DNA of 6,755 nucleotides, from positions 1-6,755 of the forward strand of contig JAQGOD010000102.1 in NCBI GenBank assembly GCA_028293775.1, given 5' to 3'. Position numbers and translations under genes: made by a program. The notes below the pieces were generated by a model that saw nothing but the letters and a program-made list of their open reading frames with translations, did not search any database and was not told the origin of the DNA. Within the stretch, counting starts at the first letter, position 1; each line of letters begins with the position of its first letter. Shown here in pieces: positions 1 to 5,791 of this stretch. The DNA is from Gammaproteobacteria bacterium (GTDB taxonomy: Bacteria > Pseudomonadota > Gammaproteobacteria > Steroidobacterales > Steroidobacteraceae).

Positions 1-1
1 G

Positions 2-295
2 ATGAGCGCGGTATCGCTGAGTTTTGCCGGCGCCGTCACTGCCGAATCGGTCAAATTGTATCTGCTCGGCCTTCCCGTACTTCTGGCCGGCATGTGGATC
101 GGCCTCAAACTGTATGGGAAGCTCAACGATGCCGCATTCCGCAAGGTGTTACTGCTGCTTTTGTTGGTGTCCGGGCTGGCGCTGATCGTGCCGGCATTGA
201 TCTCTCGCGGTCACACCACGGCGCTTGTGGCGCCGGGCCGAATCTACGTGATCTCACCCGCGCACGGCGGAATTCTGGACCTCAAGGGAGCCTAG
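2..295 (+). CDS. TauE/SafE (TSUP) family membrane permease, C-terminal fragment
   Basis: This is the 3' end of a gene that begins before the window; the Met at position 2 is probably internal, because the reading frame is open to the window edge. The visible 97 residues hold two strongly hydrophobic segments, about residues 17-37 and 48-66. Between them lies a short charged loop (GKLNDAAFRKV) with the Gly-rich pattern (AGMWIGLKLYGKL) typical of the last repeat of the TSUP/TauE-SafE family, whose members are proposed exporters of sulfite, sulfoacetate or other organic anions. The family usually ends soon after its last helix; here about 30 more residues follow (from about P64), ending in a soluble tail. 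The stop is 3 nt before the next ATG, so the next gene is likely co-transcribed. The family call rests on the membrane pattern and remembered family sequences. The substrate cannot be told. Confidence 0.72.
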   Translation: MSAVSLSFAGAVTAESVKLYLLGLPVLLAGMWIGLKLYGKLNDAAFRKVLLLLLLVSGLALIVPALISRGHTTALVAPGRIYVISPAHGGILDLKGA

Positions 296-298
296 GCA

Positions 299-967
299 AT
301 GCGCCAACCGCATCCGCATGCCCGCTGGGCCATACTCGCAGCCACGTTCTTCCTCCTGGGGATTAATGACATGTCAAACCACGCGATCAGTTTCGAGAGT
401 AACCAGACCGGCTCCGCGCCTGAAGGCTGGACAGCCACGATGACAGGATCTGGGAATCCAAAATGGACGGTCGAAAGCGATGACACGGCACCGTCGAAAT
501 CCAAAATACTTAAGCAATCCGGGCGCGCTACCTTCCCGCTGCTTCTGAAGGACGACACTAGCATCAAGGACGGCTTCATTGAGGTGAAGTTCAAGGCCGT
601 CGCCGGGTCGGAGGACCGCGCCGCCGGCGTGGTCTGGCGGGCAAAAGACGCGAACAACTATTACGTGGCCCGGGCCAACGCGCTCGAAGACAATTTCGTC
701 CTGTACAAGACCGTCAACGGAGTCCGCAGCGCGCTCGACATTGTCGGCCGAAAGGGCGGCTACGGAGTTTCCATCCCGGTTCCAGCCAACACCTGGCACA
801 GCCTGCGGATCGACTTCAAGGGCGCTCGCTTCGCCGCGTCCTTCAACGGAAAACAGATGTTCGAGGTCGACGATTCAACTTTCACGGATCCCGGCAAGGT
901 GGGGCTATGGACCAAGGCCGACAGCGTGACGCTGTTTGACGAAATGACCTACGGCGAGACGAAATAA
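299..967 (+). CDS. Probably exported concanavalin A-like / DUF1080-like (LamG-fold) domain protein
   Basis: A 222-residue protein. The ATG at 299 has a good Shine-Dalgarno (AAGGGAG, 284-290, 8 nt spacer). The N-terminus has a basic stretch (RQPHPHAR), a hydrophobic run (residues 10-22) and a possible signal-peptidase site near SNHA-29, so periplasmic or surface location is likely but not certain. An internal ATG at 371, just after GGGGAT, would give a 198-residue cytoplasmic form. Residues about 30-220 look like a jelly-roll beta-sandwich: alternating short strands, a central GFIEVKFKAV strand, AGVVWRAKDANNYYVAR (about 109-125), NTWHSLRIDFKG (164-175), FNGKQMFEV (182-190) and the closing GKVGLWTKADSVTLFDEM (199-216). 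This order is seen in laminin G-like and DUF1080 (3-keto-disaccharide hydrolase-like) domains, which bind or cleave carbohydrate. I see no firm catalytic residues, so binding is as likely as hydrolysis. It sits 18 nt before the cyclodeaminase-family gene. Confidence 0.7.
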   Translation: MRQPHPHARWAILAATFFLLGINDMSNHAISFESNQTGSAPEGWTATMTGSGNPKWTVESDDTAPSKSKILKQSGRATFPLLLKDDTSIKDGFIEVKFKAVAGSEDRAAGVVWRAKDANNYYVARANALEDNFVLYKTVNGVRSALDIVGRKGGYGVSIPVPANTWHSLRIDFKGARFAASFNGKQMFEVDDSTFTDPGKVGLWTKADSVTLFDEMTYGETK

Positions 968-985
968 CGCAATCGAGAGGCTCCT

Positions 986-2008
986 ATGGCCCAATCCGTT
1001 GCTCCAGCAAGTAGTGAGATTGTGCTCCTGTCGGGCAACGATCTGCGGCGCTTGCTCGATCCGAAGGTCGTCATCGAGGCGCTACGAGAAGCCTATGCAG
1101 CGCTTGCCGACAACCCGGGGGATCAGGGCCGCTCGGTCGGCTTCATGATCGATGGCGGTTCTATTCATGTGAAATCCGGCCTATTGCCGGGCTCGCATCT
1201 CGCATTCGCCTCAAAGGTCAACGTCAACCTTCCCGATAATTGGAAGCTACGACAATTGCCGACCATCCAAGGTATGGTCGTGGTCTCGGACGCGAAGGAT
1301 GGCTGCCCGCTGGCGATCCTGGAGTCGATTACGCTGACGGGTATTAGAACCGCGGCCACGGCAGCACTCGCGGCGGGATATGGTGCTCGGAAGCATTCAA
1401 AGCGAGTGGCCATCATCGGCTGCGGAGCCCAAGCGAGGTATCAACTCGAAGCCGTCAAGGCGGTTTTTCCCGTGGAATCGATGCGGGTGTTTGACGTTGA
1501 CGCTGCACGGGCCGAAGCGTTCGCGCACGCAAATTCGACGGCAACGTGCTCCGCGGCTCCGGCCTCGAGCGTGCGCGATGCGGTAAGAGACGTGGACATC
1601 TGTATCACCTGCACAACGTCGAAAACTCCGGTCCTGACCGATGATTTGGACTTGAGGGGATGCTTCGTTGCGGCCGTCGGCGCCGATAACCCCGAGAAGC
1701 AGGAGATTGCTCCGGCCCTCATGCGCCGTGCGCGCATCCTTGTGGATGACATTGAGGCTTGTGCTTCCGGCGGCGATCTCAACCACGCGCTGCGTGCGGG
1801 CGCCATGTCGAAAGACCAAGTCCATGCTGACCTTGCCGACCTCGTGGCGGGCCGAAAGCGCGGGCGCGTGACCGAGGACGAACTCGTAATCTTCGATTCG
1901 AGCGGCAGCGGCGTGCAGGATGTTGCGGCCGCATGGGTCGCGTATCGCGAGGCTCGTCGAACCGGCATCGGCGGGCGATTCGATTTGTCGGGAACTGGTA
2001 TGGAGTAG
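986..2008 (+). CDS. Ornithine cyclodeaminase / mu-crystallin family NAD(P)-dependent enzyme
   Basis: A 340-residue protein, the usual length for the family. The ATG at 986 has GAGAGG (975-980) 5 nt upstream. The N-terminal part begins LLSGNDLRRLLDPKVVIEAL, the typical family opening. K77 (in ASKVNVN) and R121 (in GIRTAATAA) match the substrate carboxylate-binding Lys and Arg of ornithine cyclodeaminase. The Rossmann fold starts with VAIIGCGAQA (141-150), and D170 or D172 ends the second strand, where NAD(H) ribose is usually held. D234 (in VGADNPEKQE, 231-240) matches the catalytic Asp of Pseudomonas putida ornithine cyclodeaminase, and SSGSGVQDVAAA (305-316) is the conserved C-terminal helix motif. 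Family members include ornithine and lysine cyclodeaminases, archaeal alanine dehydrogenase, ketimine reductases and SbnB-type siderophore enzymes. The family is clear, the reaction is not. Its last codons carry the ribosome binding site of the MATE gene 5 nt downstream, which suggests a linked role. Confidence 0.9.
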   Translation: MAQSVAPASSEIVLLSGNDLRRLLDPKVVIEALREAYAALADNPGDQGRSVGFMIDGGSIHVKSGLLPGSHLAFASKVNVNLPDNWKLRQLPTIQGMVVVSDAKDGCPLAILESITLTGIRTAATAALAAGYGARKHSKRVAIIGCGAQARYQLEAVKAVFPVESMRVFDVDAARAEAFAHANSTATCSAAPASSVRDAVRDVDICITCTTSKTPVLTDDLDLRGCFVAAVGADNPEKQEIAPALMRRARILVDDIEACASGGDLNHALRAGAMSKDQVHADLADLVAGRKRGRVTEDELVIFDSSGSGVQDVAAAWVAYREARRTGIGGRFDLSGTGME

Positions 2009-2013
2009 CGCAT

Positions 2014-3456
2014 ATGACCGATCCGTCCATTGCCGATCCGCCTTCGCCGTATTTGGGGCCCATCGCCAAACCGGCGCCTGTCGCCCGCCCAGTGGTGGCC
2101 GCGCGCACAAAGATGCTGCTGGAAGCGCCCATTTTCGCGACGCTGTTGCGGCTGGCGGCGCCGAACATTCTCAACCTGATCGCGTTTGTTGCCGTCATCA
2201 TCTTTGATGGTTTTTTCCTCGGCCGGATCGGAACGGACGCGCTTGCGGGCGCTTCACTGGCGTTTCCATGGATCATGCTGGTTCTGCAAACGACCAACAG
2301 CGGCATGGGCGCGGGAGTGTCGTCTGCCGTCGCGCGCGCGCTCGGAGCGGGCAAGCGCGAGAGGGCCGACGAACTGGCCTTTCACGCATTTCTGTTGGCG
2401 CTTGCGCTTGCGGCAGTGTTTTCGACGGTGATGCTGCTGGCCGCTCCTTATATTTTTGGTTGGATGGGCGGGCGCGACAAGATGCTGATGGACGCACTCT
2501 CCTACGCCAATGTCGCCTTCGGCGGGGCCGTCACCATCACGGTGCTCAACCTGCTCGGTAACGCCGTGCGGGGAACCGGCAATATGAGCCTGCATGCGGG
2601 CGTTCTGGTCGGTTGCGTGATCGCGCACATTGGACTGGCACCGCTTCTAATGTTCGGGTACGGGCCGTTTCCGGCGATGGGTCCTGCGGGTGCTGGCTGG
2701 GGGCTGGTGATCCCCTTCGGCGTCGGCAGCCTCATCATGGTTTTCTATCTGCGTTCGTCCCGCTCGATCATTCATTTGAATTTCCAAGGACAGGTGCCGC
2801 GATGGGAGTTATTCGCGGATATTCTCAAGGTGGGCGTACCGGGATTGATCAACACTTCGATTACCAATTTGTCCGTCGTGTTGCTGACGGGCATCGCCGG
2901 CCAGTTCGGCCCCGAAACTGCCATCGGCTATGCGATGGGCGCGAGGCTCGAGTACATCATGCAGCCCATCGCCTTTGGCTTTGGAACAGCAATCGTTGCG
3001 ATGGTGGTGACGAATTTGGGCGCGCAGCAGTATGACCGCGCTCGGCGGATCGCCTGGAAAGGAACGGCGATTATCGCGGTGCTATGTGGCACGCTGGGAT
3101 TAATCGTCGCGTTGCAACCCAGCATTTGGCTGGGCTTGTTCAGTCATGACGCCGAAGTGGCGCGTGTTGGTGCGATGTATCTGAGGATCGTCGGCCCGGT
3201 TTATGTCTGTTTCGGTCTCGGCCTCGGACTGTTCTTCGTATGCCAAGGATACGGCCGCGGCTTTGCAGCAATGACCGCAAACGCGGTGCGGATGCTCGTA
3301 AGCGCAGGTGCAGGGCTGGCGGCTGTATACTGGCTGGATCACGGCGCAACCGGTCTGTTCGCGGCCATTGCCGCCGGCTTCTGCATCTACGCGGGCCTGA
3401 CCGCGCTCGCGGTAGTTCGGATTTCACCTCCGGCAAAGCCATCGGTCCAGCGATGA
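2014..3456 (+). CDS. MATE family efflux transporter
   Basis: A 480-residue inner-membrane protein with about twelve hydrophobic helices in two similar halves. The N half holds LRLAAPNILNLIAFVAVIIFDGFFLGRIG (about 45-73), the MATE first helix, then a Gly/Ser-rich helix pair ending GAGVSSAVARALGAGKRERAD (99-119) and GNAVRGTGNM (182-191). The C half repeats this with KVGVPGLINTSI (272-283), FGTAIVAMVVTNLGAQQYDRAR (323-343) and VCQGYGRG (409-416). The family exports cationic drugs or metabolites using Na+ or H+ gradients. I chose the ATG at 2014 rather than an upstream ATG at 1933 because GGAG (2002-2005) lies 8 nt before it and because the upstream 27 residues are basic and would lie over the preceding gene. 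The GGAG is formed by the last codons of the cyclodeaminase-family gene, so translation is probably coupled. The roughly 35-residue Pro/Ala-rich N-terminal tail is longer than in many MATE proteins. Confidence 0.92.
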   Translation: MTDPSIADPPSPYLGPIAKPAPVARPVVAARTKMLLEAPIFATLLRLAAPNILNLIAFVAVIIFDGFFLGRIGTDALAGASLAFPWIMLVLQTTNSGMGAGVSSAVARALGAGKRERADELAFHAFLLALALAAVFSTVMLLAAPYIFGWMGGRDKMLMDALSYANVAFGGAVTITVLNLLGNAVRGTGNMSLHAGVLVGCVIAHIGLAPLLMFGYGPFPAMGPAGAGWGLVIPFGVGSLIMVFYLRSSRSIIHLNFQGQVPRWELFADILKVGVPGLINTSITNLSVVLLTGIAGQFGPETAIGYAMGARLEYIMQPIAFGFGTAIVAMVVTNLGAQQYDRARRIAWKGTAIIAVLCGTLGLIVALQPSIWLGLFSHDAEVARVGAMYLRIVGPVYVCFGLGLGLFFVCQGYGRGFAAMTANAVRMLVSAGAGLAAVYWLDHGATGLFAAIAAGFCIYAGLTALAVVRISPPAKPSVQR

Positions 3457-3546
3457 TCGGCAGTGCAGAACCATGATGTTCCGCCGCCAAGGCAAAACTC
3501 GATCTTTAATCCATCACAGTGCAGCCTGTCGCACGGAAGGTCCGAC

Positions 3547-4620
3547 ATGACGGAAAATAAAGTGAGCAAGGTGGCGGTGCTCTGGCGCGGCGACTCTCAG
3601 GCACGCAGGGAGGCAACACCGCAGAACAATCGGTACCGCGGCGTATTCGACGCACTCGCGGCACTCGGTATTGCGGCCGAACCCGCCGTCTATGCCGACG
3701 CGCTGGCGGAAGAGGTTCGAGCACAGCTTCTCGCCTGCGACGGCGTCCTTGTCTGGGTCAATCCGATCTCCGACGGACAGAATCGGGTCACGCTCGACGC
3801 GCTGCTGCGCGACGTCGCCTCGCGGGGCGTGTGGGTCAGCGCCCATCCCGACGTGATCCTTAAAATGGGCGTCAAGGAAGTGCTCGTTCGCACCAAACAT
3901 CTGGGTTGGGGCACCGACACCCATCTCTATCGCTCGGCCAGCGCCTTCCGCGACGAGTTTCCGATGCGACTTCAGTCAAGCGGTCCCCGGGTCCTCAAAC
4001 AAAACCGCGGCAATGGCGGCCAAGGCGTGTGGAAAGTCGAGCGGATAGCGGGGTTCACGGGTGCCGCCGACGTTCGGGTACTGCAGGCGCAGCGCGGCAG
4101 CGTTCCCGAGGATCTGCCGCTCGGTGCGTTCATGAAACAGTGCGAGACTTACTTTTCCAACGACGGATGCATTGTCGATCAACCGTTCCAGGCGCGCCTA
4201 CCCGATGGCATGATCCGCTGCTATATGGTCGCCGACAAGGTCGTCGGCTTTGGGGATCAGTTGATCAAGGCTTTGATCCCGCCGCCGCCTGAAGGTCCGG
4301 ACTCACCCGCCGCGCAGGCGGGGCCTCGTTTGATGCATCCCGCGTCGGCTTCGCCCTTTCAAACGCTCCGTCGCAAGATGGAGGCGGAGTGGACTCCGCA
4401 GATGATGCACCAACTCGGCATCGATGCCGCATCGTTGCCGGTCATCTGGGATGCCGATTTCCTCTATGGCCCGCGCGATGCGTCGGGCGCCGACACCTAT
4501 GTGCTGTGCGAGATCAATGTAAGTTGCGTATTTGCCTTTCCCGATGAGGCGCCGTCGGAAATCGCCCGGCTCGTCTACCAGCGCTTGCGCAAGACAAACG
4601 ACGCGCGCGCAAACTCGTGA
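3547..4620 (+). CDS. Cj0069-type ATP-grasp family protein
   Basis: A 357-residue protein. The ATG at 3547 is preceded by GGAAGG (3535-3540, 6 nt spacer). The frame is open 84 nt further upstream, but those codons look unlike a protein start. The N-terminal domain (about 6-105) has KVAVLWRGDS, then an alternating strand/helix pattern with DGVLVWVNP (65-73) and GVWVSAHPDVILKMGVKEVL (94-113), like the pre-ATP-grasp domain. The ATP-grasp part shows a nucleotide-binding Lys (K151 in VLKQNRGNGGQGVWKV, 149-164) with its Gly-rich loop, D302 in WDADFLYG (301-308), and E322 and N324 in LCEINVSC (320-327), which match the usual Mg-binding Glu/Asn pair. ATP-grasp enzymes join a carboxylate to an amine or thiol through an acyl phosphate. 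The closest family I recall is Cj0069, of unknown substrate. It lies 90 nt after the MATE gene, with no clear terminator between. Confidence 0.78.
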   Translation: MTENKVSKVAVLWRGDSQARREATPQNNRYRGVFDALAALGIAAEPAVYADALAEEVRAQLLACDGVLVWVNPISDGQNRVTLDALLRDVASRGVWVSAHPDVILKMGVKEVLVRTKHLGWGTDTHLYRSASAFRDEFPMRLQSSGPRVLKQNRGNGGQGVWKVERIAGFTGAADVRVLQAQRGSVPEDLPLGAFMKQCETYFSNDGCIVDQPFQARLPDGMIRCYMVADKVVGFGDQLIKALIPPPPEGPDSPAAQAGPRLMHPASASPFQTLRRKMEAEWTPQMMHQLGIDAASLPVIWDADFLYGPRDASGADTYVLCEINVSCVFAFPDEAPSEIARLVYQRLRKTNDARANS

Positions 4621-4668
4621 GAAGGATGCTGGACGTCGTTCGGTTCCCAGCCACCCGCAGACGTTATC

Positions 4669-4714
4669 TCAGGGAAAAAGTGGCAACCCGGTTCCCGCAC
4701 GAATTGTGATGCAA
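4669..4714. repeat. Degenerate copy of a Rhizobiales-type palindromic intergenic repeat
   Basis: The stretch reads TCAGGGAAAAAGTGG at 4669-4683, then AACCCGGTTCCCG at 4685-4697, ending TTGTGATGCAA (4704-4714). It resembles, with mismatches, the short repeat I recall as very common between genes in Bradyrhizobium and relatives (a GGGAAAAGTGG...CCGGTTTTCC core ending in a GATCATGC-like arm). Its position, 48 nt after a stop codon and outside any gene, fits. Symmetry is partly lost, so this is an old copy. The match is from memory, not a search. Confidence 0.45.
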
Positions 4715-4798
4715 TATTTCAACGCGTGTCTGCACGAGTTTTCTGCTGAATGGACCGCCAGCGGCCGAGCCTAATCCGGTGGCCGGTAGCGCTTCCTC

Positions 4799-4827
4799 TT
4801 GCTTTTGCGCTCTAGCCAAATTATTAA
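4799..4827 (+). promoter_or_regulatory. Candidate sigma-70-type promoter for the rhodanese-SOD-DUF1259 genes
   Basis: TTGCTT (4799-4804) and TATTAA (4822-4827) are separated by 17 nt. They match 3 of 6 and 4 of 6 bases of the consensus. The -10 lies in the most AT-rich part of the window (about 4817-4845), in the longest gap between genes. A start near 4834 would give a leader of about 79 nt before the ATG at 4913. The boxes are weak, so this is a candidate only. Confidence 0.35.
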
Positions 4828-4833
4828 ATGCAT

Positions 4834-4865
4834 AGGGGAAAAAGATGCAGTCTCCCCTTGAGACT
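4834..4865 (+). promoter_or_regulatory. Two overlapping, mutually exclusive inverted repeats in the leader
   Basis: AGGGGA (4834-4839) can pair with TCCCCT (4853-4858). AGTCTC (4849-4854) can pair perfectly with GAGACT (4860-4865) across the 5-nt loop CCCTT. The two stems share bases 4853-4854, so only one can form at a time. They may be alternative RNA folds of a leader or, for the second, a protein-binding dyad. No T-run follows, so they are not an ordinary intrinsic terminator. Confidence 0.4.
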
Positions 4866-4878
4866 CCGGTCCAAGAAC

Positions 4879-4913
4879 TGCGCAACGCTCGACTTGTCGA
4901 GGAGGTTTGCGCA
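4879..4913 (+). promoter_or_regulatory. Long hairpin enclosing the Shine-Dalgarno and touching the start codon
   Basis: The outer arms TGCGCAA (4879-4885) and TTGCGCA (4907-4913) are perfectly complementary. So are the inner arms CTCGAC (4888-4893) and GTCGAG (4896-4901), separated by TT; in RNA this would be a CUUG-type tetraloop. Two unpaired bases (CG) lie on the left and five (GAGGT) on the right. Those five are most of the GGAGGT ribosome binding site (4901-4906) of the ATG at 4913, whose A is the last paired base. The arms give 13 pairs. The site could hide the ribosome binding site in mRNA, or serve as a DNA dyad for a repressor. Confidence 0.55.
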
Positions 4914-5149
4914 TGGGCGATCCTAGACATTCCATTTCCCCAAATGCCATCTATTCACGGTTAGGCTCCGAAGCCGCGCCGATCATTGTCGACGTGCGCC
5001 GCGACGCCGACTTTGCCGGCGCCGACACCCTCGTGGCTGATGCATTTCATTGCTCGCCCGATGCTGTCGAACAGTGGCGCACCTTTTTGCCGAGTAGACG
5101 CGATCGTCACCTAGTGGTTCCTCTTCCCGTGCCGGAGCATAGATACTGA
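4913..5149 (+). CDS. Truncated rhodanese-like protein (N-terminal part of a rhodanese/ChrB-type domain), possible pseudogene
   Basis: A 78-residue open frame. The ATG at 4913 has a strong GGAGGT (4901-4906, 6 nt spacer); a TTG six bases upstream is in frame but worse placed. Residues 7-34 (SISPNAIYSRLG, then PIIVDVRRDADF) match the start of rhodanese domains, including those at the N-terminus of many ChrB-type chromate-response proteins. The domain should continue with a strand ending in the catalytic Cys loop (V-x-Y-C-x-x-G-x-x-x-S). Here it reads HLVVPLPVPEHRY and stops, so the active-site Cys and the whole second half are missing. The only Cys is C47, at a non-catalytic position. The stop overlaps the SOD start by one base (TGATG), so translation of this frame may now serve to load ribosomes onto the SOD gene. 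No clear single frameshift restores the missing part. It may be a decayed gene or a short real protein; sulfurtransferase activity is unlikely. Confidence 0.6.
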   Translation: MGDPRHSISPNAIYSRLGSEAAPIIVDVRRDADFAGADTLVADAFHCSPDAVEQWRTFLPSRRDRHLVVPLPVPEHRY

Positions 5150-5739
5150 TGTCCTACACAATGAAGCCGCTTGCCTGCGACCCGGAGCGAATCAAGGGCA
5201 TGTCCGAGCGGATGATCATCAGCCACTATGAGAACAACTACGGCGGCGCGGTGAAGCGGCTGAATCTCATCGAAGAGAAGCTCGCCGAACTGGACTATGC
5301 CGTTGCGCCCGGCTTCCTGATCAACGGCCTCAAGCGCGAAGAACTTATCGCCATGAACTCGATGATCCTGCATGAGCATTTCTTCGACAGCCTGGGCGAG
5401 CCGGGCGAGCCCGATTCGGTGCTCCAGGAAGCGCTGGCTCGCGATTTCGGCTCGGTCGAACAATGGCGTTCAGCGTTCAACGCCATGGGCAAGGCGCTCG
5501 GCGGCGGCTCCGGCTGGGTGCTGCTGTCGTGGTCGTCGCGCGACCGCAAGCTCGTCAATCAATGGGCATCCGACCATTGCCACACGCTGGCCGGCGGCAC
5601 CCCGATTCTCGCGCTCGATATGTACGAGCATTCCTATCACATCGACTACGGCGCCAAAGCCGCCGATTACGTCGGCGTTTTCATGGCGGCCATCAACTGG
5701 CCTGCCGCGCGACGCGCCTATGACGGCATTTGGTCGTGA
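5149..5739 (+). CDS. Atypical iron/manganese superoxide dismutase family protein (ChrC-like)
   Basis: A 196-residue protein, normal length for Fe/Mn SOD, which converts superoxide to oxygen and hydrogen peroxide. The four metal ligands can be placed: H26 (SHYENNYGG), H75 (ILHEHFF), D157 and H161 (ALDMYEHSYHIDYG). MGKALGGGSGWVLLSW (113-128) is the usual central strand. It differs from standard enzymes: the His and Tyr four and eight residues after the first ligand (E. coli numbering H30 and Y34) align with N30 and A34, the Gln-69 position is near S71, and the DVWEH Trp is Tyr. This resembles the divergent SOD clade that includes ChrC of chromate-resistance operons. No signal peptide is visible, so it is cytoplasmic. 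The ATG at 5149 overlaps the upstream stop codon; GGAG lies 11 nt before it (5134-5137), a long spacing, so coupling is likely. A second ATG at 5161 is possible. Enzyme activity is inferred, not certain. Confidence 0.88.
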   Translation: MSYTMKPLACDPERIKGMSERMIISHYENNYGGAVKRLNLIEEKLAELDYAVAPGFLINGLKREELIAMNSMILHEHFFDSLGEPGEPDSVLQEALARDFGSVEQWRSAFNAMGKALGGGSGWVLLSWSSRDRKLVNQWASDHCHTLAGGTPILALDMYEHSYHIDYGAKAADYVGVFMAAINWPAARRAYDGIWS

Positions 5740-5758
5740 TCTGGCGAACGCGACCAGA
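5729..5758 (+). terminator. Hairpin over the SOD stop codon, no T-run
   Basis: TGGTCG (5731-5736) and CGACCA (5751-5756) pair perfectly, and wobble and Watson-Crick pairs extend the stem to about ten (5729-5738 with 5749-5758) around a 10-nt loop. The stop codon (5737-5739) lies in it. No T-run follows, so it is a poor intrinsic terminator. It may protect the SOD mRNA 3' end or lower expression of the next gene, which starts 34 nt downstream. Confidence 0.35.
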
Positions 5759-5791
5759 ACAAGGCGATAGTCCAACCAGGGAGACCCGACG

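Noticed and set aside
1933..2013. Upstream ATG extending the MATE protein by 27 residues
   Set aside because: The extension overlaps the preceding gene, is basic and unlike the family, and the ATG at 2014 has a well-spaced GGAG.
1397..2110. A 237-codon minus-strand open frame opposite the cyclodeaminase-family gene
   Set aside because: It overlaps a well-supported gene, has Arg-rich low-quality translation and shows no recognisable domain.
3461..3524. CAGTGCAG direct repeat (3461-3468 and 3517-3524) in the MATE to ATP-grasp gap
   Set aside because: Only 8 bp, with no further similarity around it; likely chance.
3463..3546. Upstream start extending the ATP-grasp protein by 28 residues
   Set aside because: The ATG at 3547 has a strong GGAAGG 6 nt upstream and directly precedes the first predicted strand (KVAVLW); the upstream residues resemble non-coding sequence.
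4628..4651. GCTGG/CCAGC inverted repeat after the ATP-grasp gene as a terminator
   Set aside because: Only 5 bp with a 14-nt loop and no T-run, so it is within chance expectation.
4704..4714. TTGTGATGCAA as an FNR/FixK-type site
   Set aside because: It does not fit the TTGAT-N4-ATCAA spacing and is part of the degenerate repeat.
4828..4926. A 32-codon frame from the ATG at 4828
   Set aside because: No Shine-Dalgarno, and the start lies on or before the predicted transcription start; its translation is basic and unremarkable.
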